Under the pieces are notes generated by a model, which made no database searches, was not told the DNA's origin, and saw only the letters and a program-made list of their open reading frames with translations. Both the position numbers and the translations under genes were made by a program. From CAIWHR01 sp963809965 (GTDB lineage: Bacteria > Pseudomonadota > Gammaproteobacteria > Burkholderiales > Casimicrobiaceae), in contig CAWELU010000042.1 of NCBI GenBank assembly GCA_963809965.1, positions 124,001 through 188,000 on the forward strand: 64,000 nucleotides of DNA, in the 5' to 3' direction. Below are positions 1 through 10,087 of the stretch, one piece after another (within the stretch, counting starts at the first letter, position 1; the number at the start of each line of letters is the position of its first letter).

Positions 1-273
1 GCGAACGGCGACGGTCCGGTCGACGCGGTGTTCAAGGCGATCGAGCAGATGGCGCCGTCGCGTTCGAAGCTGCTGCTGTTCTCGGTCAACGCCATCACCA
101 CCGGTACCGACGCGCAGGGCGAAGTGACGGTGCGGCTCGAGCGGGACGGCCGTATCGTCAATGGCAACGGCGCGGATACCGACATCATCTGCGCGTCGGC
201 GAAGGCTTATCTGAACGCGCTCAACAAGCTGCACAGCGGACCACAAAGGCTCAACCCGCAGTTGGCGGTTTGA
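1..273 (+). CDS. leuA: 2-isopropylmalate synthase, C-terminal part only (cut by window edge)
   Basis: The window opens inside this gene. Reading from base 1 gives the last 90 codons and a TGA stop. What is visible is the C-terminal LeuA allosteric domain: 'SVNAITTGTDAQGEV', 'GRIVNGNGADTDI' and the ending 'AKAYLNALNKL' are family hallmarks of the leucine-sensing regulatory domain. The enzyme joins acetyl-CoA and 2-ketoisovalerate in the first committed step of leucine synthesis, and leucine inhibits it through this domain. The catalytic TIM barrel lies upstream, outside the window. The 259 bases up to aceB hold no other convincing gene and no clear terminator. Confidence 0.93.
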   Translation, partial: ANGDGPVDAVFKAIEQMAPSRSKLLLFSVNAITTGTDAQGEVTVRLERDGRIVNGNGADTDIICASAKAYLNALNKLHSGPQRLNPQLAV

Positions 274-532
274 CGCCCCATCCCGGCGGATCGCAATCGG
301 CGGTCGTCTCCCTGATGAACGCCTGATTGCGTCGCCGGGGGACAGACGGCACTGCCCGCGGTATCGGTCACGATTGGAGTCGATGCGTGCGCACTCCGGC
401 GCTGGCTGACAGGCGCGCTTCGCGCCTCGCACGGCATTGCAAAACCCGTTAAGATTCAAGTTTGAAGAAGTCCTTCGATGCAGCGGCTTCGGGCCGACTG
501 TGCCCCCTCCATTCCCGTAGCGAGAGATCCCG

Positions 533-2135
533 ATGAGCACGACGAGTTTCGGTCCCGGCATCGAAATCACCGGCCGCGTCACGCCCGAATACGCCGCGAT
601 CCTGACGCCGCAGGCCGTCGCGTTCGCGGCAAAGCTGCAGCGCGCGTTTGGTGGCCGGCGCGCCGAACTGCTGGCGCGGCGTGCAGTGCGCCAGGCGGAA
701 CTGGACGCGGGCAAGCTGCCTCAATTCCTGCCCGAAACGCGCTCGATCCGCGAAGGCGGCTGGACCTGCGCACCGATTCCCGCCGACATTCTCGATCGAC
801 GAGTCGAGATCACCGGGCCGGTCGACCGCAAGATGATCATCAATGCGCTGAACTCCGGCGCCTCCGTGTTCATGGCCGATTTCGAGGACGCCAACACCCC
901 GAAATGGGACAACAACATCCAGGGGCATCTCAATCTGCGGGACGCGATCCGCCGTCAGATCGACTTCACGTCGCCTGATGGCAAGCCGTACCGGCTGAAC
1001 GAGAAAACCGCCGTGCTGTTCGTGCGACCGCGCGGCTGGCACCTGCCGGAGAAGCACGTGCGCATCGACGGGCAGCCGATTTCCGGCGGCATCTTCGACT
1101 TCGCGCTGTATTTCTTCCACAACGCGAAGGAGCTCCTCGCCCGCGGAAGCGGCCCGTACTTCTATCTGCCCAAGCTCGAGAGCCATCTCGAGGCGCGGTT
1201 GTGGAACGATGTCTTCGTGCTGGCGCAGAACGAGCTGGGCCTGCCGCAGGGCTCGATCAAGGCCACGGTCCTGGTCGAGACGATCCTGGCGTCGTTCGAG
1301 CTTGACGAGATCCTCTACGAGCTCCGCGAGCATTCGGCCGGGCTCAACTGCGGCCGCTGGGACTACATCTTCAGCTGTATCAAGAAATTCCGGAACAACC
1401 GGGATTTCTGCCTGGCGGATCGCGCGCTGGTCACGATGACGACGCACTTCATGAAGAGCTACGCGGAGCTCGTCATCCAGACCTGCCACCGCCGCAACAT
1501 CCACGCGATGGGCGGGATGGCCGCGCAGATTCCGGTGAAGAACGACGAAGCGGCCAATGCGGAGGCGTTCGCGAAGGTGAAGGCGGACAAGGAGCGCGAA
1601 GCCACGCAGGGCCACGACGGCACGTGGGTCGCCCATCCGGGACTCGTGCCCGTCGCGCTCGAGGCCTTCAACCGGTCGATGCCCACGCCGAATCAGATCA
1701 TGTCCAGGCGGCGCGAGGATGTGAAAGTCGACCGCGGCCGACCTGCTCAAGTTCGAGCCCGAGTCGCCCATCACCGAGCGGGGATTGCGGCTCAACATCA
1801 ATGTCGCGATCCAGTACATCGGCGCCTGGCTCGCCGGGCAGGGCGCGGTGCCGATCTACAACCTGATGGAAGATGCGGCGACCGCGGAAATATCGCGCTC
1901 GCAGGTATGGCAGTGGATCCGCTCGCCGAAAGGACGGCTCGACGACGGGCGCAAGATCACCAAGGAGATGGTTGCCGCGATGCTGCCCGAGGAAATGACG
2001 AAGATACGCGACCTGCTCGGGCCGGCGTACGCGGCTGGCCGCTACGACGAGGCGGCGCAGATCTTCGCCGATCTCGTCAACAACGACACGTTCGTCGAGT
2101 TCCTGACGCTGCCGGCGTACGAGCGGATCGACTGA
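533..2135 (+). CDS. aceB: Malate synthase A (one frameshift near 1730)
   Basis: Glyoxylate-shunt enzyme that condenses glyoxylate with acetyl-CoA to give malate in the cytosol. Starting at the ATG with GAGAG upstream, the product carries malate synthase A segments in order: 'FMADFEDANTPKWDN', 'KLESHLEARLWNDVF', 'GGMAAQIPVKNDEAAN', then, in a second frame, 'LNINVAIQYIGAWLAGQGAV' and 'IYNLMEDAATAEISRSQVWQW'. The two halves join if one extra G near 1730 is removed (GTC-G-ACC), giving about 534 residues, the normal length for this family. No other lesion is seen, so a sequence error is likelier than gene decay. Aconitase and isocitrate lyase are not in the window. The glycerol transporter downstream has its own promoter. 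Confidence 0.9.
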
Positions 2136-2275
2136 AACGCGCGTTTGGCACCGAAACCTTTTTTGGTTCGAGAGCGAGCGCGATCGACCCGCGCCGACTG
2201 GCATCTGGAACGCGTGTTCGGCACATCCCCGCAAGGCGGTTCGCCTTCGCGCGCCCGACGATCGAATATGAGTTG

Positions 2276-2305
2276 TTGACATTCGTTTTCGTTCGCTTAT
2301 ACGAT
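2276..2305 (+). promoter_or_regulatory. Promoter of the glycerol transporter operon, with a possible DeoR-type operator
   Basis: A perfect -35 TTGACA (2276-2281) is followed after 16-18 bases by TATACG/TACGAT (2298-2305), about 50 bases before the glpV start codon. The spacer holds the direct repeat TTCGTTTTCGTT. TTCG-rich repeats are typical of GlpR (DeoR family) operators, and their position inside the promoter fits repression. The promoter is read from the sequence; the operator is inference. Confidence 0.6.
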
Positions 2306-2353
2306 GCGATGCTTTTTGGCAAGACTCGCGCCAACCCAAAAAGGAGAACAAGG

Positions 2354-4093
2354 ATGAGGAGACAGCGACTGACGTCGAGCATCGCCGCGACCGTTCTTGC
2401 ATTGGCGTTCGCGTCGGCGACCCACGCCCAATCGGACGCAGCGAAGAAGTGGATCGACACCGAATTCACTCCCTCGACCCTGACCAAGGAGCAGCAGGCG
2501 AAGGAGATGGAGTGGTTCATCAACGCCGCCAAGCCATTCAAGGGCATGGAGATCAACGTGCTGTCGGAGACGATTCCGACGCATGAGTACGAGTCCAAGG
2601 TACTCACCAAGGCGTTCGAGGAGATCACCGGCATCAAGGTCAATCACCAGCTGCTCGGCGAAGGCGAAGTGGTGCAGGCGGTGCAGACGCAGATGCAGAC
2701 CAACCGCAATCTGTATGACGCCTACATCAACGATTCCGACCTGATCGGCACGCACTCGCGGCTGCAGTCGGCCGTGAACCTCACCGACTGGATGGCCGGC
2801 GACGGCAAGGACGTCACGCTGCCGACGCTGGACATCAAGGACTTTATCGGCATTTCGTTCACCACCGGCCCGGACGGCAAGATCTGGCAGCTGCCCGACC
2901 AGCAGTTCGCGAACCTCTACTGGTTCCGCTACGACTGGTTCAGACGCCCGGACCTGAAGAAGGCATTCAAGGAGCGCTACGGCTACGAGCTGGGTGTGCC
3001 GCTCAATTGGTCGGCGTATGAGGACATCGCGGAGTTTTTCAGCATCCACGTCAAGCAGATCGACGGCAAGCGCATCTATGGACACATGGACTACGGCAAG
3101 CGCGCGCCGGATCTCGGCTGGCGTATGACGGACGCTTGGCTGTCGATGGCTGGCGCCAGTTCCAAGGGCTTGCCGAACGGCCGGCCAATCGACGAATGGG
3201 GCATCCGCATGGAGGCTGGCTCGTGCAATCCGGCGGGCGCGTCCGTTTCTCGCGGCGGGGAGACCAATGGTCCGGCCTCCGTTTACGCCATCCGGAAGTG
3301 GGACGAGTGGCTGCGCAAGTATGCGCCGCCGGGCGCGGCCGACTACGACTTCTACCAGTCGCTGCCGGCACTGGCGCAGGGCAACGTCGCGCAGCAGATC
3401 TTCTGGTACACGGCGTTCACCGCCTCGATGGTCGCGCCGAAGAAGGACGGCAACAACACGGTGGACGACCAGGGGATGCCGTTGTGGCGGATGGCGCCGT
3501 CGCCCAAAGGCCCGTACTGGGAAGAGGGCATGAAGCTCGGCTACCAGGACGCTGGCTCGTGGACGATGTTCAAGTCCACGCCACTGGATCGGCGCAAGGC
3601 CGCCTGGCTCTATGCGCAGTTCACGGTGTCCAAGACCGTGTCCCTGAAGAAGAGTCACGTCGGCCTGACGATCATCCGGGATTCCGACATCCGTCACGCC
3701 TCGTTCACCGAGCGTGCGCCGAAGCTCGGCGGACTGGTGGAGTTCTATCGCTCGCCGGACCGCGTGCGCTGGACGCCCACCGGCGTGAACGTGCCTGATT
3801 ATCCGCGCCTCGCGCAGCTGTGGTGGCAGAACATCGGCGATGTCAACTCCGGTGCGTTCACGCCGCAGCAGGCGATGGACCGCCTCGCCGGCGAGATGGA
3901 TCAGGACATGGCGCGCATGCAGTCGGCCGACGAGAAGGCCAAGACCTACGGCGGCTGCGGCCCGCGCCTGAATCCGAAGAAGGATCCCAAGGAGTGGCTC
4001 GGCAAGCCAGACGGTCCGAAGGCCAAGCTTGCCAACGAGAAGCCGAAGGGTCAGACGATCGACTACGACGAACTGGTCAAGCGGTGGAAGTAG
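2354..4093 (+). CDS. glpV: Glycerol ABC transporter periplasmic binding protein GlpV
   Basis: Extracellular solute-binding protein of the large GlpV type (579 residues), predicted to capture glycerol in the periplasm and hand it to GlpPQ. The start ATG follows AAGGAGAACAAGG, an excellent ribosome site, and the N-terminus is a Sec signal peptide (basic start, 'AATVLALAFASATHAQ' with cleavage near residue 26). The mature part opens 'KKWIDTEFTPSTLTKEQQAK', as in the rhizobial GlpV family. The reading frame is open far upstream and in frame with the 5' half of aceB, but promoter, SD and signal peptide fix this start. The substrate is inferred from the gene set (two ATPases, two permeases and a DUF2160 protein), which matches glpSTPQUV of Rhizobium leguminosarum. 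This gene is intact although four of its operon partners are broken. Confidence 0.85.
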   Translation: MRRQRLTSSIAATVLALAFASATHAQSDAAKKWIDTEFTPSTLTKEQQAKEMEWFINAAKPFKGMEINVLSETIPTHEYESKVLTKAFEEITGIKVNHQLLGEGEVVQAVQTQMQTNRNLYDAYINDSDLIGTHSRLQSAVNLTDWMAGDGKDVTLPTLDIKDFIGISFTTGPDGKIWQLPDQQFANLYWFRYDWFRRPDLKKAFKERYGYELGVPLNWSAYEDIAEFFSIHVKQIDGKRIYGHMDYGKRAPDLGWRMTDAWLSMAGASSKGLPNGRPIDEWGIRMEAGSCNPAGASVSRGGETNGPASVYAIRKWDEWLRKYAPPGAADYDFYQSLPALAQGNVAQQIFWYTAFTASMVAPKKDGNNTVDDQGMPLWRMAPSPKGPYWEEGMKLGYQDAGSWTMFKSTPLDRRKAAWLYAQFTVSKTVSLKKSHVGLTIIRDSDIRHASFTERAPKLGGLVEFYRSPDRVRWTPTGVNVPDYPRLAQLWWQNIGDVNSGAFTPQQAMDRLAGEMDQDMARMQSADEKAKTYGGCGPRLNPKKDPKEWLGKPDGPKAKLANEKPKGQTIDYDELVKRWK

Positions 4094-4104
4094 GGCACTG
4101 ACGC

Positions 4105-4125
4105 TGGCCTGAGAAGAGGCCATTT
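4105..4125 (+). terminator. Short hairpin after glpV
   Basis: TGGCCT (4105-4110) and AGGCCA (4117-4122) form a 6-bp stem with a 6-base loop followed by TTT. It is weak and lies between glpV and glpS. Such elements often lower expression of the membrane and ATPase genes relative to the abundant binding protein, so attenuation is more likely than full termination. Confidence 0.4.
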
Positions 4126-4233
4126 CCCCGACGCGGCGACGGCTCTGTCCGGTGCCGTGTTCTTGCTGAGGGCGGCGCAGCCTGTTGCTGCGCCCGTCGG
4201 CGGTGGCCGCCGGCAGGCGCGGAGTCGGCACGA

Positions 4234-5320
4234 ATGAGTCTTGCACTCAAGGGCGTGACGCTGCGCGTGGACGGCGAGACGCACATTCACGAGACGACCG
4301 TCGAGCTCGCGCCGAGAGGCTTCAACATCCTGCTCGGCCCGACGCTCTCGGGCAAGACCACGCTGATGCGGCTGATGGCTGGGCTGCTCAGGCCCAGCAC
4401 GGGCGAGGTCTGGATCAACGGGCGCAACGTCACCGGGGTGCCGGTTCGCAACCGCCGCGTGGCGATGGTCTACCAGCAATTCATCAACTACCCGCACCTT
4501 TCCGTACGCGAGAACATTGCCTCGCCGCTCAAGGTCGGGCGACTCCCGGCCGCGGAAGTGCGCGCGCGCGTCGATCGCATCGCCGATATGTTGAAGCTCA
4601 CGGCGATGCTCGACCGTCGCCCAAGCGAGCTCTCCGGCGGCCAACAGCAGCGCGTTGCCCTGGCACGTGCGTTGGTGAAGGACGCCGAGCTCGTGCTGCT
4701 CGATGAGCCGCTCGCCAATCTCGATTACAAGCTGCGCGAAGAACTCAGGGACGAGCTGCCGCGCCTTTTCGCGGATCGGACCAGCACGGTCGTCTATGCC
4801 ACGACCGAACCGGTCGAGGCGCTCCTGCTCGGCGGGCATACGGCGACGCTTGATGCCGGGCGCATCTCCCAGTTCGGCGAGACCGGTGAGGTGTACCGCC
4901 GGCCGCTGGACCTGACAACGGCACGCGCGTTCTCAGACCCTCCCATCAACACCGCGCCGATCGTGAAGCGCGGTAGCCGCATCGCGTTGACGGAGGCGGT
5001 GGAGCTGGCCGGCCGCCGGCGCGCTCGCGGGGCTGGGTGACGGATCGTACACGTTCGGGCTGCGGCCGCACCTGGTGCAGCCGGCCAAGGGCGCGGCGGC
5101 GCGCGCGGATTGGGTGCCGATCGAGGGTCGGGTCTCGATCGCCGAGATCAGTGGCTCCGAGAGCGTCGTGCATTTCGACATGCAGGGGCAGACCTGGGTC
5201 TCGCAGTCGCATGGCGTGCACGGCTTCGCCGTCGGCGAGCTCGCCGCTTTCCGGCTCGACGTCGCGCGCGGGCTCTACTTCGCGCCCGATGGGCGATGCG
5301 TCGCGGCCGCGGCGGACTGA
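4234..5320 (+). CDS. glpS: Glycerol ABC transporter ATP-binding protein GlpS (frameshift near 5005)
   Basis: First of two ABC ATPases that power glycerol import. The nucleotide-binding domain shows a Walker A variant 'GPTLSGKTT', the Q-loop 'VYQQFINYPHLSV', signature 'LSGGQQQR' and Walker B 'LVLLDEPLANLD'. The usual switch histidine region reads 'VVYATTEPVEAL', so H is replaced by T; together with a Walker A that has S in place of C, this hints at a division of labour with GlpT. The C-terminal regulatory (MOI/TOBE-like) part resumes after one extra G around 5005 in 'gagctggccggccgcc' and runs from 'GDGSYTFGLRPHL' to 5320. Corrected length is about 362 residues, normal for CUT1-type ATPases. 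Confidence 0.85.
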
Positions 5321-5333
5321 GGCAACGGCCAGC

Positions 5334-6403
5334 ATGGCGCGCATCGGCCTGAAGGGCGTGCGGCACAGCTACCGCGAAGCGCCGCCGGCCGACGAGGACT
5401 GGGCGGTGAAGCGGCTCGACCTCGAATGGGCCGAAGGCAGCGCGAACGCGCTGCTTGGGCCGTCGGGCTGTGGCAAGACGACGCTGCTCAACATCATTTC
5501 CGGGCTCCTGCGGCCGACCGAAGGCGAGGTATGGTTCGACGACCGCGACGTCACCGAGTTGCCGCCGGATGCGCGCAACATCGCTCAGGTGTTCCAGTTT
5601 CCCGTCGTCTACGACACGATGCGCGTCTACGACAACTTGGCGTTCCCGCTGCGCAACCGCGGCGTGCCGGCCGCGGGAGATCGACCAGCGTGTGCGCGAG
5701 ATCGCCGCGCTGCTCGACCTGGAGGCGATGCTCGACCAGCGCGCCGCGGGACTCACCGCGGACGGCAAGCAGAAGATCTCGCTCGGGCGCGGGCTGGTGC
5801 GGTCGGACGTCGCCGTCATCATGTTCGACGAGCCATTGACGGTGATCGATCCGCACCTCAAGTGGCGCCTGCGCTCGAAGCTCAAGGAGCTGCATCAGCG
5901 TCTGCGCCTGACGATGATCTACGTCACGCATGACCAGACCGAGGCGCTGACGTTCGCCGACCAGGTGGTGGTCATGAACGACGGCGTGGTCGTGCAGACC
6001 GGCACGCCGGTGGAGCTGTTCGAACGGCCGCGCCACACGTTCGTCGGGCACTTCATCGGTTCGCCGGGCATGAACCTGCTGCCCGCCACCTTCGAAGGCG
6101 GGGTGCCGCGCTTCGCGGGCTTTCCGGTCGAGGCTCGCCGTACCGCCGAAAACGCCGCCCGCCGGCGCAAAGCTCGAGATCGGCGTGCGGCCCGAGTTCG
6201 TGCGTTTCGGTGCGGACGGCATCCCGGTGCGGGTGGTCAAGGTCAGGGACAGCGGCCGCTACCGGGTCGTCGAAACGCAACATGGCGACACGACGATCAA
6301 GCTGCTGGTCGGCGAAGGCCAGCCACTGCCTTCGGAAAGCGGCCATCTGCAGCTCGACCGCGCGCACACGCAGCTGTACGCCGACGGCTGGATCACGAGC
6401 TGA
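5334..6403 (+). CDS. glpT: Glycerol ABC transporter ATP-binding protein GlpT (frameshifts near 5677 and 6155)
   Basis: Second ABC ATPase of the glycerol importer. It has a canonical Walker A 'GPSGCGKTT', Q-loop 'VFQFPVVYDTM', a Walker B 'VAVIMFDEPLTVID' and the switch histidine in 'TMIYVTHDQTEAL'. The signature region reads 'LTADGKQKISLGRGL' instead of LSGGQ, so GlpS and GlpT each lack one standard element and would form one composite canonical site. Two single-base insertions break it: an extra G near 5677 (GCG-G-GAG) and an extra C near 6155. After the second, 'KLEIGVRPEFVRFG' continues the C-terminal domain to 6403. Corrected length is about 356 residues. The start follows glpS by 13 bases. 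Confidence 0.85.
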
Positions 6404-6493
6404 GATGAACGGCCCCCACGCTCACTGTGTTCGCTGCCCCCCGAGGGGGCGCCCAGTGCCCTTCGGGCGGCCGGGCGGGCACTGGGGCGTCGC
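6404..6493 (+). repeat. Intergenic GC-rich hairpin repeat, copy 1 (glpT–glpP gap)
   Basis: The whole 90-base gap is a structured repeat starting CCCCCACGCTCAC at 6413. It contains a hairpin GCCCCC/GGGGGC (6436-6450, loop CGA) and a second one pairing GCCCAGTGCC (6451-6460) with GGCACT-GGGGC (6478-6488). The same layout with base changes recurs at 7361-7444. Elements beginning 'CCCCCACGCTC...' are widespread between genes in Burkholderiales genomes (my recollection, not checked). A role in mRNA processing or stability inside the operon is possible. Confidence 0.6.
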
Positions 6494-7360
<867 letters not shown>

Positions 7361-7444
7361 GATGAAGAGCCCCCACGCTCACCTCGTACGCTCCGACCCG
7401 AGAGGGCGCACAGGTGCCCGTCGGACGACCGGGCAGGCAGTGAC
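7361..7444 (+). repeat. Intergenic GC-rich hairpin repeat, copy 2 (glpP–glpQ gap)
   Basis: This gap repeats the element at 6404-6493: both begin GATGAA..GCCCCCACGCTCAC, continue with a CGCTCCGACCCGAGAGGGCGC-like core and end shortly before the next ATG. The arms are more decayed here (GACCCGAGAGGGC instead of GCCCCCCGAGGGGGC), so the first hairpin is weaker. Two copies in consecutive gaps of one operon suggest insertion or spread of a mobile-like intergenic repeat. Confidence 0.55.
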
Positions 7445-8247
7445 ATGAAGCGCTTCACCTGGTTGGTGCCGCTCGTCTACATCATCTTCGTGCTGCTGCC
7501 GATCTACTGGCTGCTGAGCATGTCGTTCAAGACTACCAACGAGATCCTCGGTACGTTCACGCTCTGGCCGCGCGACTTCACGCTCGAGAACTACCGGAAG
7601 ATATTCACCGATCCCACGTGGTACAACGGCTACCTCAACTCGCTCGCGTACGTCTTGATGAACACGGTGATCTCGGTGACCGTGGCGCTGCCCGCGGCGT
7701 ACGCGTTCTCGCGCCATCGCTTTCTCGGCGACAAGCACCTCTTCTTCTGGCTGCTCACCAACCGTATGGCACCACCTGCGGTGTTCGCCCTGCCCGTTCT
7801 TCCAGCTCTATTCGTCGATCGGCCTCTTCGACACGCACATCGCGGTGGCGCTCGCCCACTGCCTGTTCAACATCCCGCTCGCTGTGTGGATCCTCGAGGG
7901 CTTCATGTCCGGCGTACCCAGAGGAACTCGATGAAACGGCTTTCGTCGACGGCTATCCGTTCGGGCGCTTCTTCGTCAAGATCTTCATCCCGACGATCGC
8001 GGCCGGGATCGGCGTGACCGCGTTCTTCTGCTTCATGTTCTCCTGGGTCGAGCTGCTGCTCGCCAAGACGCTGACCTCGGTCGCGGCGAAGCCGATCGCC
8101 GCGACGATGACGCGCACGGCGAGCACCTCCGGCTACGAGCTCGGCCTGTTGGCGGCGGCCGGCGCGCTCACCATCATTCCGGGTGCGTTCGTCATCTACT
8201 TCGTGCGCAACTACATCGCCAAGGGCTTCGCCCTCGGCCGCGTCTGA
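7445..8247 (+). CDS. glpQ: Glycerol ABC transporter permease GlpQ (frameshifts near 7796 and 7921)
   Basis: Second permease of the glycerol importer. The N-terminal helix 'WLVPLVYIIFVLLPIYWLL' and 'MSFKTTNEILGTFTLWP' are typical of the CUT1 MalG-like half. It is spread over three frames. An extra C near 7796 (CTGCC-C-G) is followed by the correct sequence 'FFQLYSSIGLFDTHIAVALA', and an extra A near 7921 (CCC-A-GAG) precedes 'EELDETAFVDGYPFGRFF', which is the EAA loop. With both removed the protein is about 267 residues, the family length, ending 'YIAKGFALGRV'. Nothing else is damaged, so I read both as sequence errors. Confidence 0.82.
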
Positions 8248-8259
8248 GGCAGGACGGCG

Positions 8260-8561
8260 ATGAACCCGACCGCGACGGCGACCGGACTGGGCTGGATGGC
8301 CTGGACGTGGCAGACGGCCGCGTTCTTCGTCGTGATCGCGCTGCTGCTGGTGGGCATGATGATCTGGGAATGGCGCTCCCCGGCGGCGCGCCGCGGCGGG
8401 GCATCCTGCGGATCGTAACCACGCGCGGCGACCGGCTGTTCATCTCGCTCCTGCTCGCAGCCTACCTCCACCTGATCTGGCTGGCGATCTTCGGCACGCC
8501 GCTCTGGGGCGCGATGCTGGTCTCGGTCGCGTTCGCGATCCTGGTGTTCCGCTACGTGTGA
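8260..8561 (+). CDS. glpU: DUF2160 small membrane protein of the glycerol transporter operon (frameshift near 8395)
   Basis: A small two- or three-helix inner-membrane protein of about 100 residues. The first frame gives 'GLGWMAWTWQTAAFFVVIAL' and 'MMIWEWRSP'; after a one-base deletion in the GC run near 8395 the second frame gives 'GILRIVTTRGDRLFISLLLA' and 'YLHLIWLAIFG'. Both halves are characteristic of DUF2160, the family found with glycerol ABC transporters (GlpU in Rhizobium leguminosarum). Its biochemical role is unknown; it may be an accessory membrane subunit. It starts 13 bases after glpQ. Confidence 0.75.
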
Positions 8562-8662
8562 GCCGCGGCGGCAGGGGAGCCGATGCCCGCCGTTGATGCG
8601 TTGTCTTGCCGCGCATCGCGACGACGCGGAAACGGACGATGCGGTTGCGCGCAGGCGCGCTC

Positions 8663-9403
8663 CTACGACGACCAGCCGTGATACGGGTGCCGGGCGACCA
8701 ACTCGGGATCGCGGAACAGCAGCACGAGCATCGCACCGGCGACGAAGCCGCCGACATGGGCCCAGAACGCGACGCCCCCGCCGTGCGCGCCGATCGCACC
8801 GACGCCGCCGATCAGCTGCGCCACGAACCAGTAGCCGAGCATCCAGAAGGCGGGGATCGTGAATGTCGTCACGAAGAACCCGAGGAACAGCAGCATCTTC
8901 ACCTTCACCTTCGGATAGAGCAGCACGTACGCGCCCATCACCCCGCCGATTGCACCGGAGGCACCCACCATCGGGATGTCCGATCTCGGATTCGTCGCGA
9001 TCTGCAGCGCGGCCGCCGCCAGGCCGCAGAGCAGGTAGAAGACAACGAACCGCCCGTGTCCCATCGAATCTTCGACGTTGTTGCCGAAGATCCACAGAAA
9101 CCACATGTTGCCGATGATGTGCAGCCATCCGCCGTGCAGGAACATGTGCGTGAACGGCGTAAGCCAGTTCGCAGAACCGGTGAGCACGCAGTAGAGGTCC
9201 GGTGCCATCTCGAAGCGGGTCCCCGCCGGTAACGCGTGCAGCAATTCACCTGGAACAAGTCCGAGGGAGCAGACCGACTGACTGAGGCCCGGTTCGGAGC
9301 CGAGCCGCTGCACGAAGATCCACACCAACACGTTCAACGCGATGAGCGCGTAGGTCGCGTAAGGGGTCAGGAAGTGCGGGTTTTCGTCACTGAGCGGAAA
9401 CAT
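8663..9403 (-). CDS. Rhomboid family intramembrane serine protease
   Basis: A 246-residue polytopic membrane protein with the rhomboid catalytic pair: the serine in 'VGASGAIGGVMGAYV' and the histidine in 'FWAHVGGFVAGAML'. The L1 loop/helix 2 segment 'FTHMFLHGGWLHIIGNMWFL' carries the oxyanion-hole histidines and asparagine. About six or seven helices are visible. It should cleave single-pass membrane proteins within the inner membrane; the substrate cannot be told. The start at 'MFPLSDENPHFLTPYAT' was chosen over an upstream extension because family members begin just here. It converges on the glycerol operon and is divergent from rubrerythrin. Confidence 0.88.
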   Translation of the reverse strand: MFPLSDENPHFLTPYATYALIALNVLVWIFVQRLGSEPGLSQSVCSLGLVPGELLHALPAGTRFEMAPDLYCVLTGSANWLTPFTHMFLHGGWLHIIGNMWFLWIFGNNVEDSMGHGRFVVFYLLCGLAAAALQIATNPRSDIPMVGASGAIGGVMGAYVLLYPKVKVKMLLFLGFFVTTFTIPAFWMLGYWFVAQLIGGVGAIGAHGGGVAFWAHVGGFVAGAMLVLLFRDPELVARHPYHGWSS

Positions 9404-9655
9404 CGGCGAATATCTGCAACGGCCCGGATGATTATCGCGACCCGCCCCGAATCTTATCAATTCGGCGCGATGACGGTTCGATCGATCATCAGGTTAGACT
9501 ATCGAACTAATATGTACAATCAATTGGACGTATGGGTCCGCCCGCGCGCAGAATGGCCTCGTCGTCGGCAACCCGCTTCGCGCCGCCGGTCGATTTTCTT
9601 CCCCGGTAGCCGGGGAAAAACGTGTAAGAGCGCTCTCAACCGAAGGAGATCCACG

Positions 9656-10078
9656 ATGAAGAGTCTCAATGGCACCAAGACCCACCAGAACCTGAAGGAC
9701 GCGTTCGCCGGTGAATCGCAGGCGAACCGCCGTTACCTCTACTTCGCAAACAAGGCCGACGTCGAAGGGCAGAACGACGTATCGGCCATCTTCCGTTCGA
9801 CCGCGGAGGGCGAGACCGGTCACGCGCACGGACACCTCGACTACCTGGCGCAGGTCGGCGATCCCGCCACCGGTCTGCCGATCGGCGCATCGCGGCAGAA
9901 TCTCAAGGCGGCCATCGCCGGGGAGACGCACGAGTACACCGACATGTATCCGGGCATGGCCAAGGCGGCACGCGCCGAAGGCTTCGAAGAGATCGCCGAC
10001 TGGTTCGAGACGCTGGCCAAGGCCGAGCGCTCGCACGCGAATCGCTTCCAGAAGGCCCTCGACTCACTGGCGGACTGA
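9656..10078 (+). CDS. Rubrerythrin-family diiron protein without rubredoxin domain
   Basis: A 140-residue four-helix-bundle protein with the two halves of a rubrerythrin diiron site: 'FAGESQANRRYLYFA' with 'STAEGETGHAHGH', and 'AIAGETHEYTDMYPGMA' with 'LAKAERSHANRFQ'. The C-terminal rubredoxin domain of classical rubrerythrins is missing (no cysteines at all), so electrons must come from another protein; the Fe-S protein encoded next is a candidate. The expected role is peroxide reduction in the cytosol. The start follows AAGGAG with 7 bases spacing. The 252-base gap upstream has a TACAAT (9515-9520) and a hairpin, CCCCGG-TAG-CCGGGG (9601-9615), in the leader. Confidence 0.87.
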   Translation: MKSLNGTKTHQNLKDAFAGESQANRRYLYFANKADVEGQNDVSAIFRSTAEGETGHAHGHLDYLAQVGDPATGLPIGASRQNLKAAIAGETHEYTDMYPGMAKAARAEGFEEIADWFETLAKAERSHANRFQKALDSLAD

Positions 10079-10087
10079 GCAACAGGG

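Noticed and set aside
533..4093. A single 1186-residue aceB–glpV fusion protein
   Set aside because: The frame is open by chance after the aceB frameshift. A promoter, Shine-Dalgarno site and signal peptide at 2354 mark a separate gene, and the linking 200 residues are out-of-frame aceB.
2297..4246. 649-residue open frame antisense to glpV
   Set aside because: High GC leaves few stops on the reverse strand. The translation is Arg/Leu/Val/His-rich without motifs, and glpV on the plus strand is unmistakable.
9601..9615. CCCCGG-TAG-CCGGGG hairpin as a terminator for the rhomboid or rubrerythrin gene
   Set aside because: Neither strand has a T run after the stem, and it lies upstream of both genes; at most it is a leader hairpin.
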